Shown here: piece by piece, positions 11,756 through 23,667 of the stretch | Numbering within the stretch: the stretch's first letter is position 1 | How the letters are laid out: each line of letters begins with the position of its first letter | DNA from: Mercurialis annua | Taxonomy: Eukaryota; Streptophyta; Magnoliopsida; Malpighiales; Euphorbiaceae | Assembly (NCBI RefSeq): GCF_937616625.2 | Contig: NC_065574.1 | Span: 27,530,501 to 27,594,500 of the forward strand | DNA length: 64,000 bases | Reading direction: 5' to 3' | Made by a program: the position numbers and the translations under genes | The notes under the pieces: model-generated | Told to the model about the DNA's origin: nothing | Database searches by the model: none | Seen by the model: the letters and a program-made list of their open reading frames with translations, nothing else

Positions 11756-13730
11756 TGTTGGCGCAGCGGGAGGCGCGGGTCCGGATCGTATATTTCAATT
11801 CAAAATTGGAATTCCAACAATTCGGATCCAAAAATTGATCATATCAATAACAAATGGATCGTCGTATCATCTAGTAATTAAAGCACGCATCTAGAAACCG
11901 TAAGAAGAATACCTATGTCGATTCTCCAACGATTCTTGTAGTCCCGATAGTACGGCGACCTCAAGCTCGTCCACACGAGTATGCGTCCGATTGAATCCTC
12001 GCCTTGAAGTAATCTGCAAGAGTTCCTCTTGCCGAGCAACCCTAAGCTCAAACTCTTGCCTCGATTACGTCTTTGCTGGGATGTATAAAAAACTTTCTCC
12101 AAGCTTTTCTGTGATTGATGACTACTTGAACTCCTTCAAATATGGTCTCTTAAGTGTGGTGTGTGAGCAAAGGCAACCTCTATTTATAGGGTAGAGCTTT
12201 GCTTAAGAATGCAACACCTCACATGCTAGGTGTCACAAGCCAAGCAAAGGTGTTGCCACCATTCGACACCTCACATGCTAGGTGTCACACACCAAGCATA
12301 GGTGTTGCCACCATTCGACACATCATATGCTAGGTGTAACACATCAAGCATAGGTGTTGCCACCTTCTGACACGTCGGATGCTAGGTGTCACACACAGAG
12401 ACATACATGACATCATCACGTGACATCATCAGATGACATCATCGTGACATCATCACATGACATCATCGTGACATCATCACATGACATCATCGTGACATCA
12501 TCACATGACATCATCGTGACATCATCACATTAACTTGGATAAAATACAATTAGGTGCCTACTAATTTATAACTCTTACAAATTAGTCCCTAATTTATACT
12601 TGTTTTTCATCTTAGATTAATTTCCGAGATATGCTAGTATCTATATGAAATCGATCTCTCGTAAACTCAATCGGTTGCACACCCTATTGTGTGTGACTAA
12701 CTAGGTTCACATCTATATGGCAACGAGAGACATAAGAAACGCCTTTCTTATATTAAATAATTAAATCCCATTTAATTATTAATTCTCGTAGATCGAGAGT
12801 GACGTCTAGCAACATATCACGACCCCCAAATAGAGATGAATGTTTCGATGCATTCTTTTTGAACCAATGTTCATAATTACCGTACACTCAAAATTCCCTT
12901 CATCTAAGATTCCAATCTCGACTAGTGTCACGGTTAAGTCAAACACTGTATGTCTTGATTATATGACCTCATCTCCCAGTTCTAATTCTTGATAAATATG
13001 ACTTCCAATAGAAACAACTTTCTATGTAAGTCATATACACCTGCGCAGGTTTTATCATCCATCAAGAACAATTTGAGATAGCATAGAATCTTATCTCCGT
13101 TCATCCAGAGTGATGAATCCTTACTAGGTTAAACCCCTATCTCCATATACAACTAACTAGAGCCAACACATCCCGCGGCCCTAGCTCATGAAAGATCTAG
13201 GGTTAAGAAGTATCAAACTCTAATCACCTATATACAAGATAGTGTCACCGCAAGTCAAAGGACATATGTACAATTATGAACTAGATGACATTAAATTGAC
13301 TTTGATGAAATACCATGTATAAGTCATCTAGCGTCACTTGTTCGACCCACTCAACATCTTGAGTGTCCACATGTTTATCCTGATCTCCATCAAGTAGTAT
13401 GAGACTCACTACTTCCTATAATTAGTAACTCCTTACTAATCAGGAGAATAAACAGAGGTGACAATCTTTCCGGGATAATACGATGCCCTTATTCGTAGGA
13501 CCCCATCGATCATGAACTGTTATTTAGATCACATGTATAATAAAATCTGTAACTCATATTCTTAACACCTTAAGAATAGATTCTACCACAATGTGATAAG
13601 GACAATACGTAATAAATGAACACTTAGTTGATGAGACACTTAGTTCAATTAGAACATATATATCTTTGCCATTGGGATTAGTTCTACAAATATACATGAT
13701 CAAATGGCCCTAGGGCACATACTACTAACA
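11756..13730 (-). repeat. 5' LTR (1,975 bp) of the 5193-13730 element
   Basis: Same length and termini as 5193-7167, shifted by 6,563 bp. It carries the TATA box at 12181-12188, the 52-bp repeats at 12214-12397 and the TGACATCATC array at 12407-12530, with the same copy numbers as the other LTR. Identical array lengths in both LTRs support recent insertion, because such arrays change quickly. Confidence 0.95.
12181..12188 (-). promoter_or_regulatory. LTR TATA box (5' LTR)
   Basis: TATAAATA on the minus strand, at the position equivalent to 5618-5625. In this 5' LTR it would drive the element's own transcript. Confidence 0.75.
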
Positions 13731-16054
13731 GGAACGACGCGTTAAAGAGACTTGAGACGCGACATACTAATCTAGCGTCACTATTAACGCACGCTTTGCG
13801 TAATATAACCTAACCATGCATAGATAATTGGAAAGACGCATTAAAGAGACTTGAGACGTGACATACTAATCAAGCGTCACTTTTCACGCACACTTTGCGT
13901 ATATAATTTAACCATGCTTAGGTAATCCGAACGACGCATTAAAGAGACTTGTGACACGACATACTAATCTAGCGTCACCTTTCCCGCACACTTTGCGTAA
14001 TATAACCTAACCATGCTTAGGTAATCGGAACGATGCGTGAAAGAAACTTGTGACGCAACACTTTGCGTAATATAACCTAACAATGCTTAGGTAATCGTAA
14101 CAACGTGTTAGAGAGACTTGGGACGCGATATAAGCATGGTAATCGGAACGACGGGTTAAAAACACTTGAGACGCGACATACTAATCTTGCGTCACTTTTC
14201 ACGCTAACTTTGGATAATATAACCTAACCATGCCTAGGTAATCGAAACGACGCGTTACAAAGACTTGAGACGCGACATACTAATCTATTGTCACTTTTAA
14301 TGCACACTTTGCGTAATATAACCTAACCATGCTTAGGTAATCGGAACGACGCGTTAAAGAGACTTGAGACACGACATACTAATCTAGCATCACTTCTTAC
14401 GCACTCTTTATGTAATTTATCCTAACCATGCTTAGGTGATTGGAACGACGCGTCTCAAAGACTTTAGACGCGACATATTGATCTATTTCACTTTTCACGC
14501 ACACTTTGCGTAGTAAACACTAACCATGCTTAGGTAATTGGAACGATGCGTTAGAGAGACTTGTGACGTGACATAAGAATGGCAATGAAACGATGCCTTA
14601 AAGAAACATTAGGCGGGACATGCTAATCTAGCGTGACTTTTCACGCACACTTTGTGCAATATAACCTAACCAAGATAGGTAATCGGACCGATGCGTTAAA
14701 GAGATATGAGACGGGACATACTAATCTAGCGTCACTTTTCACGCACACTTTGTGTAATATAACCTAACCATGATAGGTAATCGGACTAATCTAGCATCAC
14801 TTGTTTTACGCACGCTTTGCGTAATATAACCTAACCATGCTTGGGTAATCGGAATGATGTTAAAGATACTTGAGACGCGACATAAGCATGGTAATCGACA
14901 TACTAATCTAGCGTCACTTTTCACGCACCGTTTGCGTAATATTACCTAACCATGCTTCGGTAATCGGAACGACGCGTTAAGAGACTTGTGACGCGACATA
15001 AGCATGGTAATCAAAAGGACGCGTTAAAGAGACTTGAGATGAGACATACTAATCTAGCGTCACTTTTCAAGCACACTTTGCGTATTATAACCTAACAATG
15101 CCTAGGTAATTGGACGCGTTTGAGAAACTTGTGACGCGACATAAGCATGGTAATCAAAACGACGCGTTAAAGAGACTTGTGACGGGATATAGTAATCTAG
15201 CTTCACTTTCAACGCACACTTTCCATAATATAAACTAACCATGCTTAGGTAATCGGAACGACGCGTTAGAGAGATTTGTGACGCGACATAAGCATGGTAA
15301 TCAAAACGACGCGTTAAAGAGACTTGAGACGCGACATACTAATCTAGCGTCACTTTTCACGCACACTTTGTGTAATATAACCTAACCATGCTTAGGTGTT
15401 CGGAACGACACGTTTAAGAGACTTGTGACGCGACATAAGCATAGTAATCGAAATGACGTGTTAAAGAGACTTGAAATGCGACATACTAGTCCAGCTTCAC
15501 TTTTTACGCACACTTTGCGTAATATAACCTAACCATGCGTCGGTAATCGGAACGAGACGTTGAGAGACTTGTGACGCAACATAAGCATGGTAATCGAAAC
15601 GACGCGTTAAAGAGACTGGAAACGTTGACATACTAATCTAACGTCATTTTCAACGCACACTTTGCGTAATATAACCTAACCATGCTTAGGTAGTCGGAAC
15701 GACGAGTTAAACAGACTTGTGACGGGACATAGTAATCTAGCTTTACTTTCAACGCACGCTTTCCATAATATAAACTAACCATGATTAGGTAATCTAGCGT
15801 CACTTTTTACGCACATTTTGCGTAATATAACCTAACGATGCTTAGGTAATCGAAACGACGCGTTAAAGAGACTTGAGACACGACCTACTAATCTAGCGTC
15901 ACTTTTAACGCACACTTTGCGTAATATAACCTAACCATAACTTGTGACACGACATAAGCATGGTAATCGAAACGACGGGTTGAAGACACTTGAGACGCTA
16001 CATACTAATCTAGCGTCACTTTTCACGCACACTTTGCATAATATTACATACGCA
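13731..16054 (-). repeat. Satellite array, left arm, proximal part
   Basis: Continues the monomer cut at 5192 and runs to the orientation switch. 13731 to about 15,240 aligns in reverse complement with the 3.13-kb higher-order repeat of the right arm. Its diagnostic monomer CGCACCGTTTGCG lies at about 14,925. The distance from there to the 5152 marker, after removing the insertion, is about 1,229 bp, as in right-arm units. From about 15,250 to 16,054 the monomer order is irregular, with several truncated monomers. Confidence 0.93.
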
Positions 16055-16109
16055 TAGTTAGGTTATATTACGCAAAGTGTGCGTGAAAAGTGACGCTAGA
16101 TTAGTATGT
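16000..16109. repeat. Fold-back junction: satellite orientation switch
   Basis: 16000-16037 and 16072-16109 are perfect 38-bp inverted copies of each other around a 34-bp spacer. The spacer is itself partly palindromic, and the symmetry axis is near 16054.5. Outside the perfect arms the symmetry continues imperfectly through the next short subunit on each side. Left of the axis all satellite monomers read on the minus strand, right of it on the plus strand. A head-to-head join or inversion breakpoint explains this. Confidence 0.93.
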
Positions 16110-19100
16110 CGCATCTCAAGTCTCTTTTACGCGTCGTTTGAGCACCATGCTTATGACGCGTCACAAGTCTCTCGAACGCGTCATTCCGATTACCTAAGCC
16201 TGGTTTGGTTATATTACGCAAAGTGTGCGTGAAAGGTGACGCTAGATTTGTATGTCGCGTCTCAATTCTCTTTATCGCGTCGTTCCGATTACCTAAGCAT
16301 GGTTAGGTTATATTATGCAAAGTGTGCGTAAAAAGTGACGCTTCTCAATTCTCTTTAGCGCGTCGTTTCGATTACCATGCTTATGTCGATCACAAGTATC
16401 TCTAACGCATCGTTCTTATTACCGAAGCATGGTTAGTTTATATTACACAAAGTGTGCATGAAAAGTGACAATAGATTAGTATGTCGCGCCTCAAGTCTCT
16501 TTAACGCGTCGTTCTAATTACCGCATGGTTAGGTTATATTACGCAAAGTGTGCGTGAAAAGTGACAATAGATTAGTATGTCGCGCCTCAAGTCTCTTTAA
16601 CGCGTCGTTCTAATTACCGCATGGTTAGGTTATATTACGCAAAGTGTGCGTGAAAAGTAACGCTAGATTAATATGTCGCGTCTTAAGTCTCTTTAACGCG
16701 TTGGTCTGATTACTTCAACATGGTTAGGTTATATTACAAAACGTGTGCTTGAAAAGTGATGCTAGATTAGTATGTCGCGTCTCAAGTCTCTTTAACATGT
16801 CGTTTCGATTATCTAAGCATGGTTAGATTATATTACGCAAAGTGTGCGTAAAAAGCGACGCTAGATTAGTATGTCGTGTCTCAAGTCTCTTTAACACGTC
16901 AATTTGATTACAATGCTTATGTCACACCACAAGTCTTTCTAACGCGTCGTTCCGATTACCTATGCATGGCTAGGTTATATTACACAAAGAGTGTGTAAAA
17001 AGTGACGCTATATTATTATGTCGCGTTTTAAGTCTCTTTAACGCGTCGTTCCGATTATCTATGCATGGTTAGGTTATATTACGCAAAGTGTGCGTGAAAA
17101 GTGAAGCTAGATTAGTATGTCGAGTCTCAAGTCTCAAACGCGTCAGTCCGATTTCTTCAGCATGGTTAGTTTATATTACAAAAAGTGTGCTTGAAAAGTG
17201 ATGCTAGATTAGTATGTCGCGTCTCAAGTCTCTTTAACGCGTCGTTCCAATTATCTAAGCATGGTTTGGTTATATTACGCAACGTGTGTGTAAAAAGTGA
17301 CATTAGATTAGTATGTCGCGTCTCAAGTCTCTTTAACGGGTCGTTTCGATTTCCATTCATATATCGCGTCACAAGTCTCTCGAACGCGTCGTTCCGATTA
17401 CCTAATCATGGTTAGGCTATATATTACACAAAGTGTCCTTCAAAAGTGACAATAGATTAGTATGTCGCACCTCAAGTATTATTAATGAGTCGTTCTTATT
17501 ACCTAAGCATGGCTAGGTTATATTACGCAAAGTGTGTGTGAAAAGTGACTCTAATATCGCGTCACAAGTCTCTTTAACGCGTCGTCCTGATTACCTAAGC
17601 ATGGTTAGGTTATATTACGCAAAGTGTGCATGAAAAGTGACGCTAGATTAGTATGTCGCATCTCAAGTCTCTTTAAAGCATCGGTCTGATTACCTAAGCA
17701 TGGTTAGATAATATTACGCAAAGTGTGCGTGAAATGTGACGCTAGATTAGTATGCCGCGTCTCAAGTCTCTTTTACGCGTCGTTTCGATTAACTAATTCT
17801 GGTTAGGTTATATTACTCAAAGTGTGCGTGAAAAGTGACGGTAGATTAGTATGTCGCGTCACAAGTCTGTTTATCGTGTCATTCCGATTACCTAAGCATT
17901 GTTAGGTTATATTACGCAAAGTGTGCATGAAAAGTGACGCTAGATTAGTATGTCGCGTCTCAAGTCTCTTTAAAGCATCGGTCTGATTACCTAAGCATGG
18001 TTAGATAATATTATGCAAAGTGTGCGTGAAAAGTGACGCTAGATTAGTATGTCGCGTCTCAAGTCTCTTTTACGCGTCGTTTTCGATTACCAATTCTGGT
18101 TAGGTTATATTACGCAAAGTGTGCGTGAAAAGTGACGGTAGATGAGTATGTCGCGTCACAAGTCTCTTTAACGCATCGTTCTGATTACCTAAGCAATGTT
18201 AGGTTATATTACGCAAAGTGTACGTGAAAAGTGACGCTAGATTAGTATGTTGCGTCTCAAGAATCTTTAACGCGTCGGTCCTATTACTTCAGCATGCTTA
18301 GGTTATATTACCAAAAGTGTGCCTGAAAAGTGACGCTAGAATAGTATGTAGCGTCTCAAGTCTCTTTAACGCATCGTTTCGATTACCATGCTTATGTTGC
18401 GTCACAAGTCTCTAAAGCGACTTTCCGATTACCTAAGCATAGTTAGGTTATATTACACAAAGTGTGCGTGAAAAGTGACGCTAGATTAGTATGTCGCATC
18501 TCAAGTCTCTTTAACGCGTCGTTTGAGTACCATGCTTATGACGCGTCACAAGTCTCTCTAACGCGTCATTCCGATTACCTAAGCCTGGTTTGGTTATATT
18601 ACGCAAAGTGTGCATGAAAGGTGACGCTAGATTTGTATGTCGCGTCTCAATTCTCTTTATCGCGTCGTTCCGATTACCTAAGCATGGTTAGGTTATATTA
18701 CGCAAAATGTGCGTAAAAAGTGACGCTAGATTAGTATGTCGCTTCTCAATTCTCTTTAGCGCGTCGTTTCGATTACCATGCTTATGTCGAGTCACAAGTG
18801 TCTCTAACGCATCGTTCTTATTACCGAAGCATGGTTAGTTTATATTACACAAAGTGTGCATGAAAAGTGACAATAGATTAGTATGTCGCGCCTCAAGTCT
18901 CTTTAACGCGTCGTTCTAATTACCGCATGGTTAGGTTATATTACGCAAAGTGTGCGTGAAAAGTGACGCTAGGTTACTATGTCGCGTCTCAAGTCTCTTT
19001 AACGCGTCGTTTCGATTACCTAAGCATGGTTAGGTTATATTACGCAAAGTGTGCGTGAAAAGTAACGCTAGATTAATATGTCGCGTCTTAAGTCTCTTTA

Positions 19101-19279
19101 ACGCGTTGGTCCGATTACCTCAGCATGGTTAGGTTATATTACAAAACGTGTGCTTGAAAAGTGATGCTAGATTAGTATGTCGCGTCTCAAGTCTCGTTAA
19201 CATGTCGTTTCGATTACCTAAGCATGGTTAGATTATATTACGCAAAGTGTGCGTAAAAAGCGACGCTAGATTAGTATGT
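16055..19279 (+). repeat. Satellite array with a 2.4-kb higher-order repeat
   Basis: Plus-strand monomers of about 99 bp. Diagnostic variants recur about 2.39-2.40 kb apart: CGTTTGAG[C/T]ACCATGC at about 16,135 and 18,520, and GTTTCGATTA with AAAAAGCGACGCTAG at about 16,850 and 19,255. Variants typical of the 3.13-kb unit are absent. Inside are a 96-bp tandem duplication (copies ending near 16,524 and 16,620, marked by GTTCTAATTACCGC) and a 297-bp, three-monomer duplication (TTTAAAGCATCGG at about 17,673 and 17,970). Confidence 0.88.
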
Positions 19280-20478
19280 TGTTAGTAGTATGTGCCCTAG
19301 GGCCATTTGATCATGTATATTTGTAGAACTAATCCCAATGGCAAAGATATATATGTTCTAATTGAACTAAGTGTCTCATCAACTAAGTGTTCATTTATTA
19401 TGTATTGTCCTTATCACATTGTGATAGGATCTATTCTTAAGGTGTTAAGAATATGAGTTACAGATTTTATTATACATGTGATCTAAATAACAGTTCATGA
19501 TCGATGATGGGGTCCTACGAATAAGGGCATCGTATTATCCCGGAAAGATTGTCACCTCTGTTTATTCTCCTGATTAGTAAGGAGTTACTAATTATAGGAA
19601 GTAGTGAGTCTCATACTACTTGATGGAGATCAGGATAAACATGTGGACACTCAAGATGTTGAGTGGGTCGAACAAGTGACGCTAGATAACTTATACATGG
19701 TATTTCATCAAAGTCAATTTAATGTCATCTAGTTCATAATTGTACATATGTCCTTTGATTTGCGGTGACACTATCTTGTATATAGGTGATTCGAGTTTGA
19801 TACTCCTTATCCCTAGATCTTTCATGAGCTAGGGTCGCGGAATGTGTTGGCTCTAGTTAGTTGTATATGGAGATAGGGGTTTAACCAAGAGAGGATTTAT
19901 CACACCGGATGAACGGAGAAAAGATTCTATGCTATCTCAAATTGTTCTTGATGGATGATAAAACCTGCGCGGGTGTATATGACTTACTTAGAAAGTTGTT
20001 TCTAGTGGAAGTCATATTTATCAAGAATAAGAACTGAGATGAGGTCATATGATTAAGACAAACAGTGTTTGACTTAACCGTGACACTAGTCGAGATCGGA
20101 ATCTTAGATGAAGGGAATTTTGAGTGTACGGTAATTATGAACATTGGTATAAAGAATGCATCGAAACAATCTTATCTATTTGGGGATCGTGATATGTTGC
20201 TAGACGTCACTCACGATCTACGAGAATTAATAATTAATGGGATTTAATTATTTAATATAAGAAAGGCGTTTCTTATGACTCTCGTTGCCATATAGATGTG
20301 AACCTAGTTAGTCACACACAATAGGGTGTGCAACCGATTGAGTTTACGAGAAATCGATTTCATTTAGATACTAGCATATCTCGGAAATTAATCTAAGATG
20401 AAAAACAAGTATAAATTAGGGACTAGTTTGTAAGAGTTATAAATTAGTAGGCACCTAATTGTATTTTATCCAAGTTAA

Positions 20479-20541
20479 TGTGATGATGTCATGTGATGAT
20501 ATCACGATGATGTCACGATGATGTCATGTGATGATGTCATG
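20479..20541 (+). repeat. Shortened GATGATGTCA array in the solo LTR
   Basis: About 63 bp of GATGATGTCA units, the complement of the TGACATCATC array at 5844-5967 but roughly half as long. It shows copy-number turnover of the array within the family. Confidence 0.8.
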
Positions 20542-20557
20542 TATGTCTCTGTGTGTG

Positions 20558-20733
20558 ACACCTATCATCCGATGTGTCAGAAGGTGGCAACACCTATGCT
20601 TGATGTGTGACACCTAGCATGTGATGTGTTAGATGGTGGCAACACCTATACTTGGTGTGGGACACCTAGCATGTGAGGTGTCGAATGGTGGCAACACCTT
20701 TGCTTGGTGTGTGACACCTAGCATGTGAGGTGT
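20558..20733 (+). repeat. 52-bp tandem repeats in the solo LTR
   Basis: Equivalent to 5651-5834: about 3.5 units with ACACCTAGCATGTGAGGTGT inverted-repeat cores and GGTGGCAACACCT. Units here are more diverged from one another. Confidence 0.8.
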
Positions 20734-20758
20734 TGCATTCTTAAGCAAAGCTCTACCC

Positions 20759-20766
20759 TATAAATA
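20759..20766 (+). promoter_or_regulatory. Solo LTR TATA box
   Basis: TATAAATA within CCCTATAAATAGAGG, conserved with both full-element LTRs. A solo LTR could still promote transcription to the right, into the satellite array. That is inference. Confidence 0.7.
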
Positions 20767-21199
20767 GAGGTTGCCTTTGCTCATTCTAAAAACACACCAC
20801 ACTTAAGAGACCATATTTGAAGGAGTACAAGTAGTCATCAATCACAGAAAAGCTTGGAGAAAGTTTTTCATACATCCCAGCAAAGACGTAATCGAGGCGA
20901 GAGTTTGAGCTTAGGGTTTCTCGGCAAGAGGAACTCTTGCAGATTACTTCAAGGCGAGGATTCAATCGGACGCATACTCGTGTGGACGAGCTTGAGGTCG
21001 CCGTACTATCGGGACTACAAGAATCGTTGGAGAATCACATAGGTATTCTTCTTACGGTTTCTAGATGCGTGCTTTAATTACTAGATGATACGACGATCCA
21101 TTTGTTATTGATATGATCAATTTCTGGATCCGAATTGTTGGAATTCCAATTTTGAATTGAAATATACGATTCGGACCCTCACGTCCCGCTGCACCAACA

Positions 21200-22140
21200 T
21201 ATGTCGCGTCTCAAGTCTCTTTAACACGTCAATTTGATTACAATGCTTATGTCACGCCACAAGTCTCTCTAACGCGTCGTTCCGATTACCTATGCATGGC
21301 TAGGTTATATTACACAAAGTAAAGTGACGCTATATTAGTATGTCGCGTTTCAAGTCTCTTTAACGCGTCGTTCCGATTACCTATGCATGGTTAGGTTATA
21401 TTACGCAAAGTGTGCGTGAAAAGTGAAGCTAGATTAGTATGTCGAGTCTCAAGTCTCTAACGCGTCAGTCCGATTTCTTCAGCATGGTTAGTTTATATTA
21501 CAAAAAGTGTGCTTGAAAAGTGATGCTAGATTAGTATGTCGCGTCTCAAGTCTCTTTAACGCGTCGTTCCAATTATCTAAGCATGGTTAGGTTATATTAC
21601 GCAACGTGTGTGTAAAAAGTGACATTAGATTAGTATGTCGCGTCTCAAGTCTCTTTAACGGGTCGTTTCGATTACCATTCATATATCGCGTCACACGTCT
21701 CTCTAACGCGTCGTTCCAATTACCTAAGCATGGTTAGGCTATATATTACACAAAGTGTCCTTCAAAAGTGACAATAGATTAGTATGTCGCACCTCAAGTA
21801 TTATTAATGAGTCGTTCTTATTACCTAAGCATGGCTAGGTTATATTACGCAAAGTGTGTGTGAAAAGTGACGCTAATATCGCGTCACAAGTCTCTTTAAC
21901 GCGTCGTCCTGATTACCTAAGCATGGTTAGGTTATATTACGCAAAGTGTGCATGAAAAGTGACGCTAGAATAGTATGTCGCATCTCAAGTCTCTTTAAAG
22001 CATCGGTCTGATTACCTAAGCATGGTTAGATAATATTACGCAAAGTATGCGTGAAATGTGACGCTAGAATAGTATGCCGCGTCTCAAGTCTCTTTTACGC
22101 GTCGTTTCGATTACCTAATTCTGGTTAGGTTATATTACTC
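21200..22140 (+). repeat. Satellite array, end of the 2.4-kb higher-order repeat block
   Basis: Continues the monomer cut by the solo LTR and aligns with 16,873 to about 17,815, offset about 2,402 bp after removing the LTR. At about 22,140 a monomer that begins like the 2.4-kb family (CTAATTCTGG, ATTACTCAA) changes into GTGTGTGTTGAAAGTGAAGC, typical of the 3.13-kb family. This marks the junction between the two organisations. Confidence 0.82.
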
Positions 22141-23667
22141 AATGTGTGTGTTGAAAGTGAAGCTAGATTACTATGTCCCGTCACAAGTCTCTTTAACGCG
22201 TCGTTTTGATTACCATGCTTATGTCGCGTCACAAGTTTCTCAAACGCGTCCAATTACCTAGGCATTGTTAGGTTATAATACGCAAAGTGTGCGTGAAAAG
22301 TGACGCTAGATTAGTATGTCTCATCTCAAGTCTCTTTAACGGGTCATTTTGATTACCATGCTTATGTCGCGTCACAAGTCTCTCAACGCGTCGTTCCGAT
22401 TACCGAAGCATGGTTAGGTAATATTACGCAAACGGTGCGTGAAAAGTGACGCTAGATTAGTATGTCGATTACCATGCTTATGTCGCGTCTCAAGTCTCTT
22501 TAACGTCATTCCGATTACCCAAGCATGGTTAGGTTATATTATGCAAAGCGTGCGTAAAACAAGTGATGATAGATTAGTCCGATTACCTATCATGGTTAGG
22601 TTATATTACACAAAGTGTGCGTGAAAAGTGACGCTAGATTAGTATGTCCCGTCTCATATCTCTTTAACACATCGGTTCGATTACCTATCATGGTTAGGTT
22701 ATATTGCACAAAGTGTGCGTGAAAAGTGACGCTAGATTAGCATGTCCCGTCTAATGTTTCTTTAAGGCATCGTTTCATTACCATTCTTATGTCACGTCAC
22801 AAGTCTCTCTAACGCATCGTTCCAATTACCTAAGCATGGTTAGTGTTTACTACGCAAAGTGTGCGTGAAAAGTGAAATAGATCAATATGTCGCGTCTAAA
22901 GTCTTTGAGACGCGTCGTTCCAATAACCTAAGCATGGTTAGGATAAATTACATAAAGAGTGCGTAAGAAGTGATGCTAGATTAGTATGTCGTGTCTCAAG
23001 TCTCTTTAACGCGTCCTTCCGATTACCTAAGCATGGTTAGGTTATATTACGCAAAGTGTGCATTAAAAGTGACAATAGATTAGTATGTCGCGTCTCAAGT
23101 CTTTGTAACGCGTCGTTTCGATTACCTAGGCATGGTTAGGTTATATTATCCAAAGTTAGCGTGAAAAGTGACGCTAGATTAGTATGTCGCGTCTCAAGTG
23201 TTTTTAACCCGTCGTTCCGATTACCATGCTTATATCGCGTCCCAAGTCTCTCTAACACGTTGTTACGATTGCCTAAGCATGGTTAGGTTATATTACGCAA
23301 AGTGTTGCGTCACAAGTTTCTTTCACGCATCGTTCCGATTACCTAAGCATGGTTAGGTTATATTACGCAAAGTTTGCGGGAAAGGTGACGCTAGATTAGT
23401 ATGTAGCGTCACAAGTATCTTTAATGTGTCGTTCGGATTACCTAAGCATGGTTAAATTATATACGCAAAGTGTGCGTGAAAAGTAACGCTTGATTAGTAT
23501 GTCGCGTCTCAAGTCTCTTTAATGCGTCTTTCCAATTATCTAAGTATGGTTAGGTTATATTACGCAAAGCGTGCGTTAATAGTGACGCTAGATTAGTATG
23601 TCGCGTCTCAAGTCTCTTTAACGCGTCGTTCCGATTACCTAAGCATCGTTAGGTTATATTATGCAAA

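Larger units (their letters stand above)
5193..13730 (-). mobile_element. Ty1/copia LTR retrotransposon, decayed interior, near-identical LTRs
   Basis: An 8,538-bp insertion flanked by the perfect target-site duplication ggaac (5188-5192 and 13731-13735). Removing it restores an uninterrupted satellite monomer. It has two 1,975-bp LTRs (TG...CA ends), a tRNA-iMet-type primer binding site next to the right LTR and a polypurine tract next to the left LTR, so it is transcribed on the minus strand. The 4,588-bp interior holds recognisable gag zinc knuckle, protease, integrase, RT and RNase H remnants in copia order, all broken by stops and frameshifts. The two LTRs differ at only three positions that I noticed (about 0.15%), so insertion is recent although the coding region is dead. 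Relatedness to the intact element at 43222 is visible in RT and RNase H motifs. The exact lineage is uncertain. Confidence 0.95.
19280..21199 (+). mobile_element. Solo LTR (1,920 bp), same family as the 5193-13730 element
   Basis: Runs from TGTTAGTAGTATG to GCACCAACA and is flanked by the perfect target-site duplication tatgt (19275-19279 and 21200-21204). The sequence follows the reverse complement of 5193-7167 throughout but with more substitutions and a shorter TGACATCATC array, which accounts for most of the 55-bp length difference. No internal region or second LTR is present, so it is the product of LTR-LTR recombination. Clean removal leaves one continuous monomer. Confidence 0.95.

Noticed and set aside
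20065..20247. 60-codon frame in the solo LTR and its antisense partner (19932-20144)
   Set aside because: Not preserved in the two full-length LTRs and without recognisable features.
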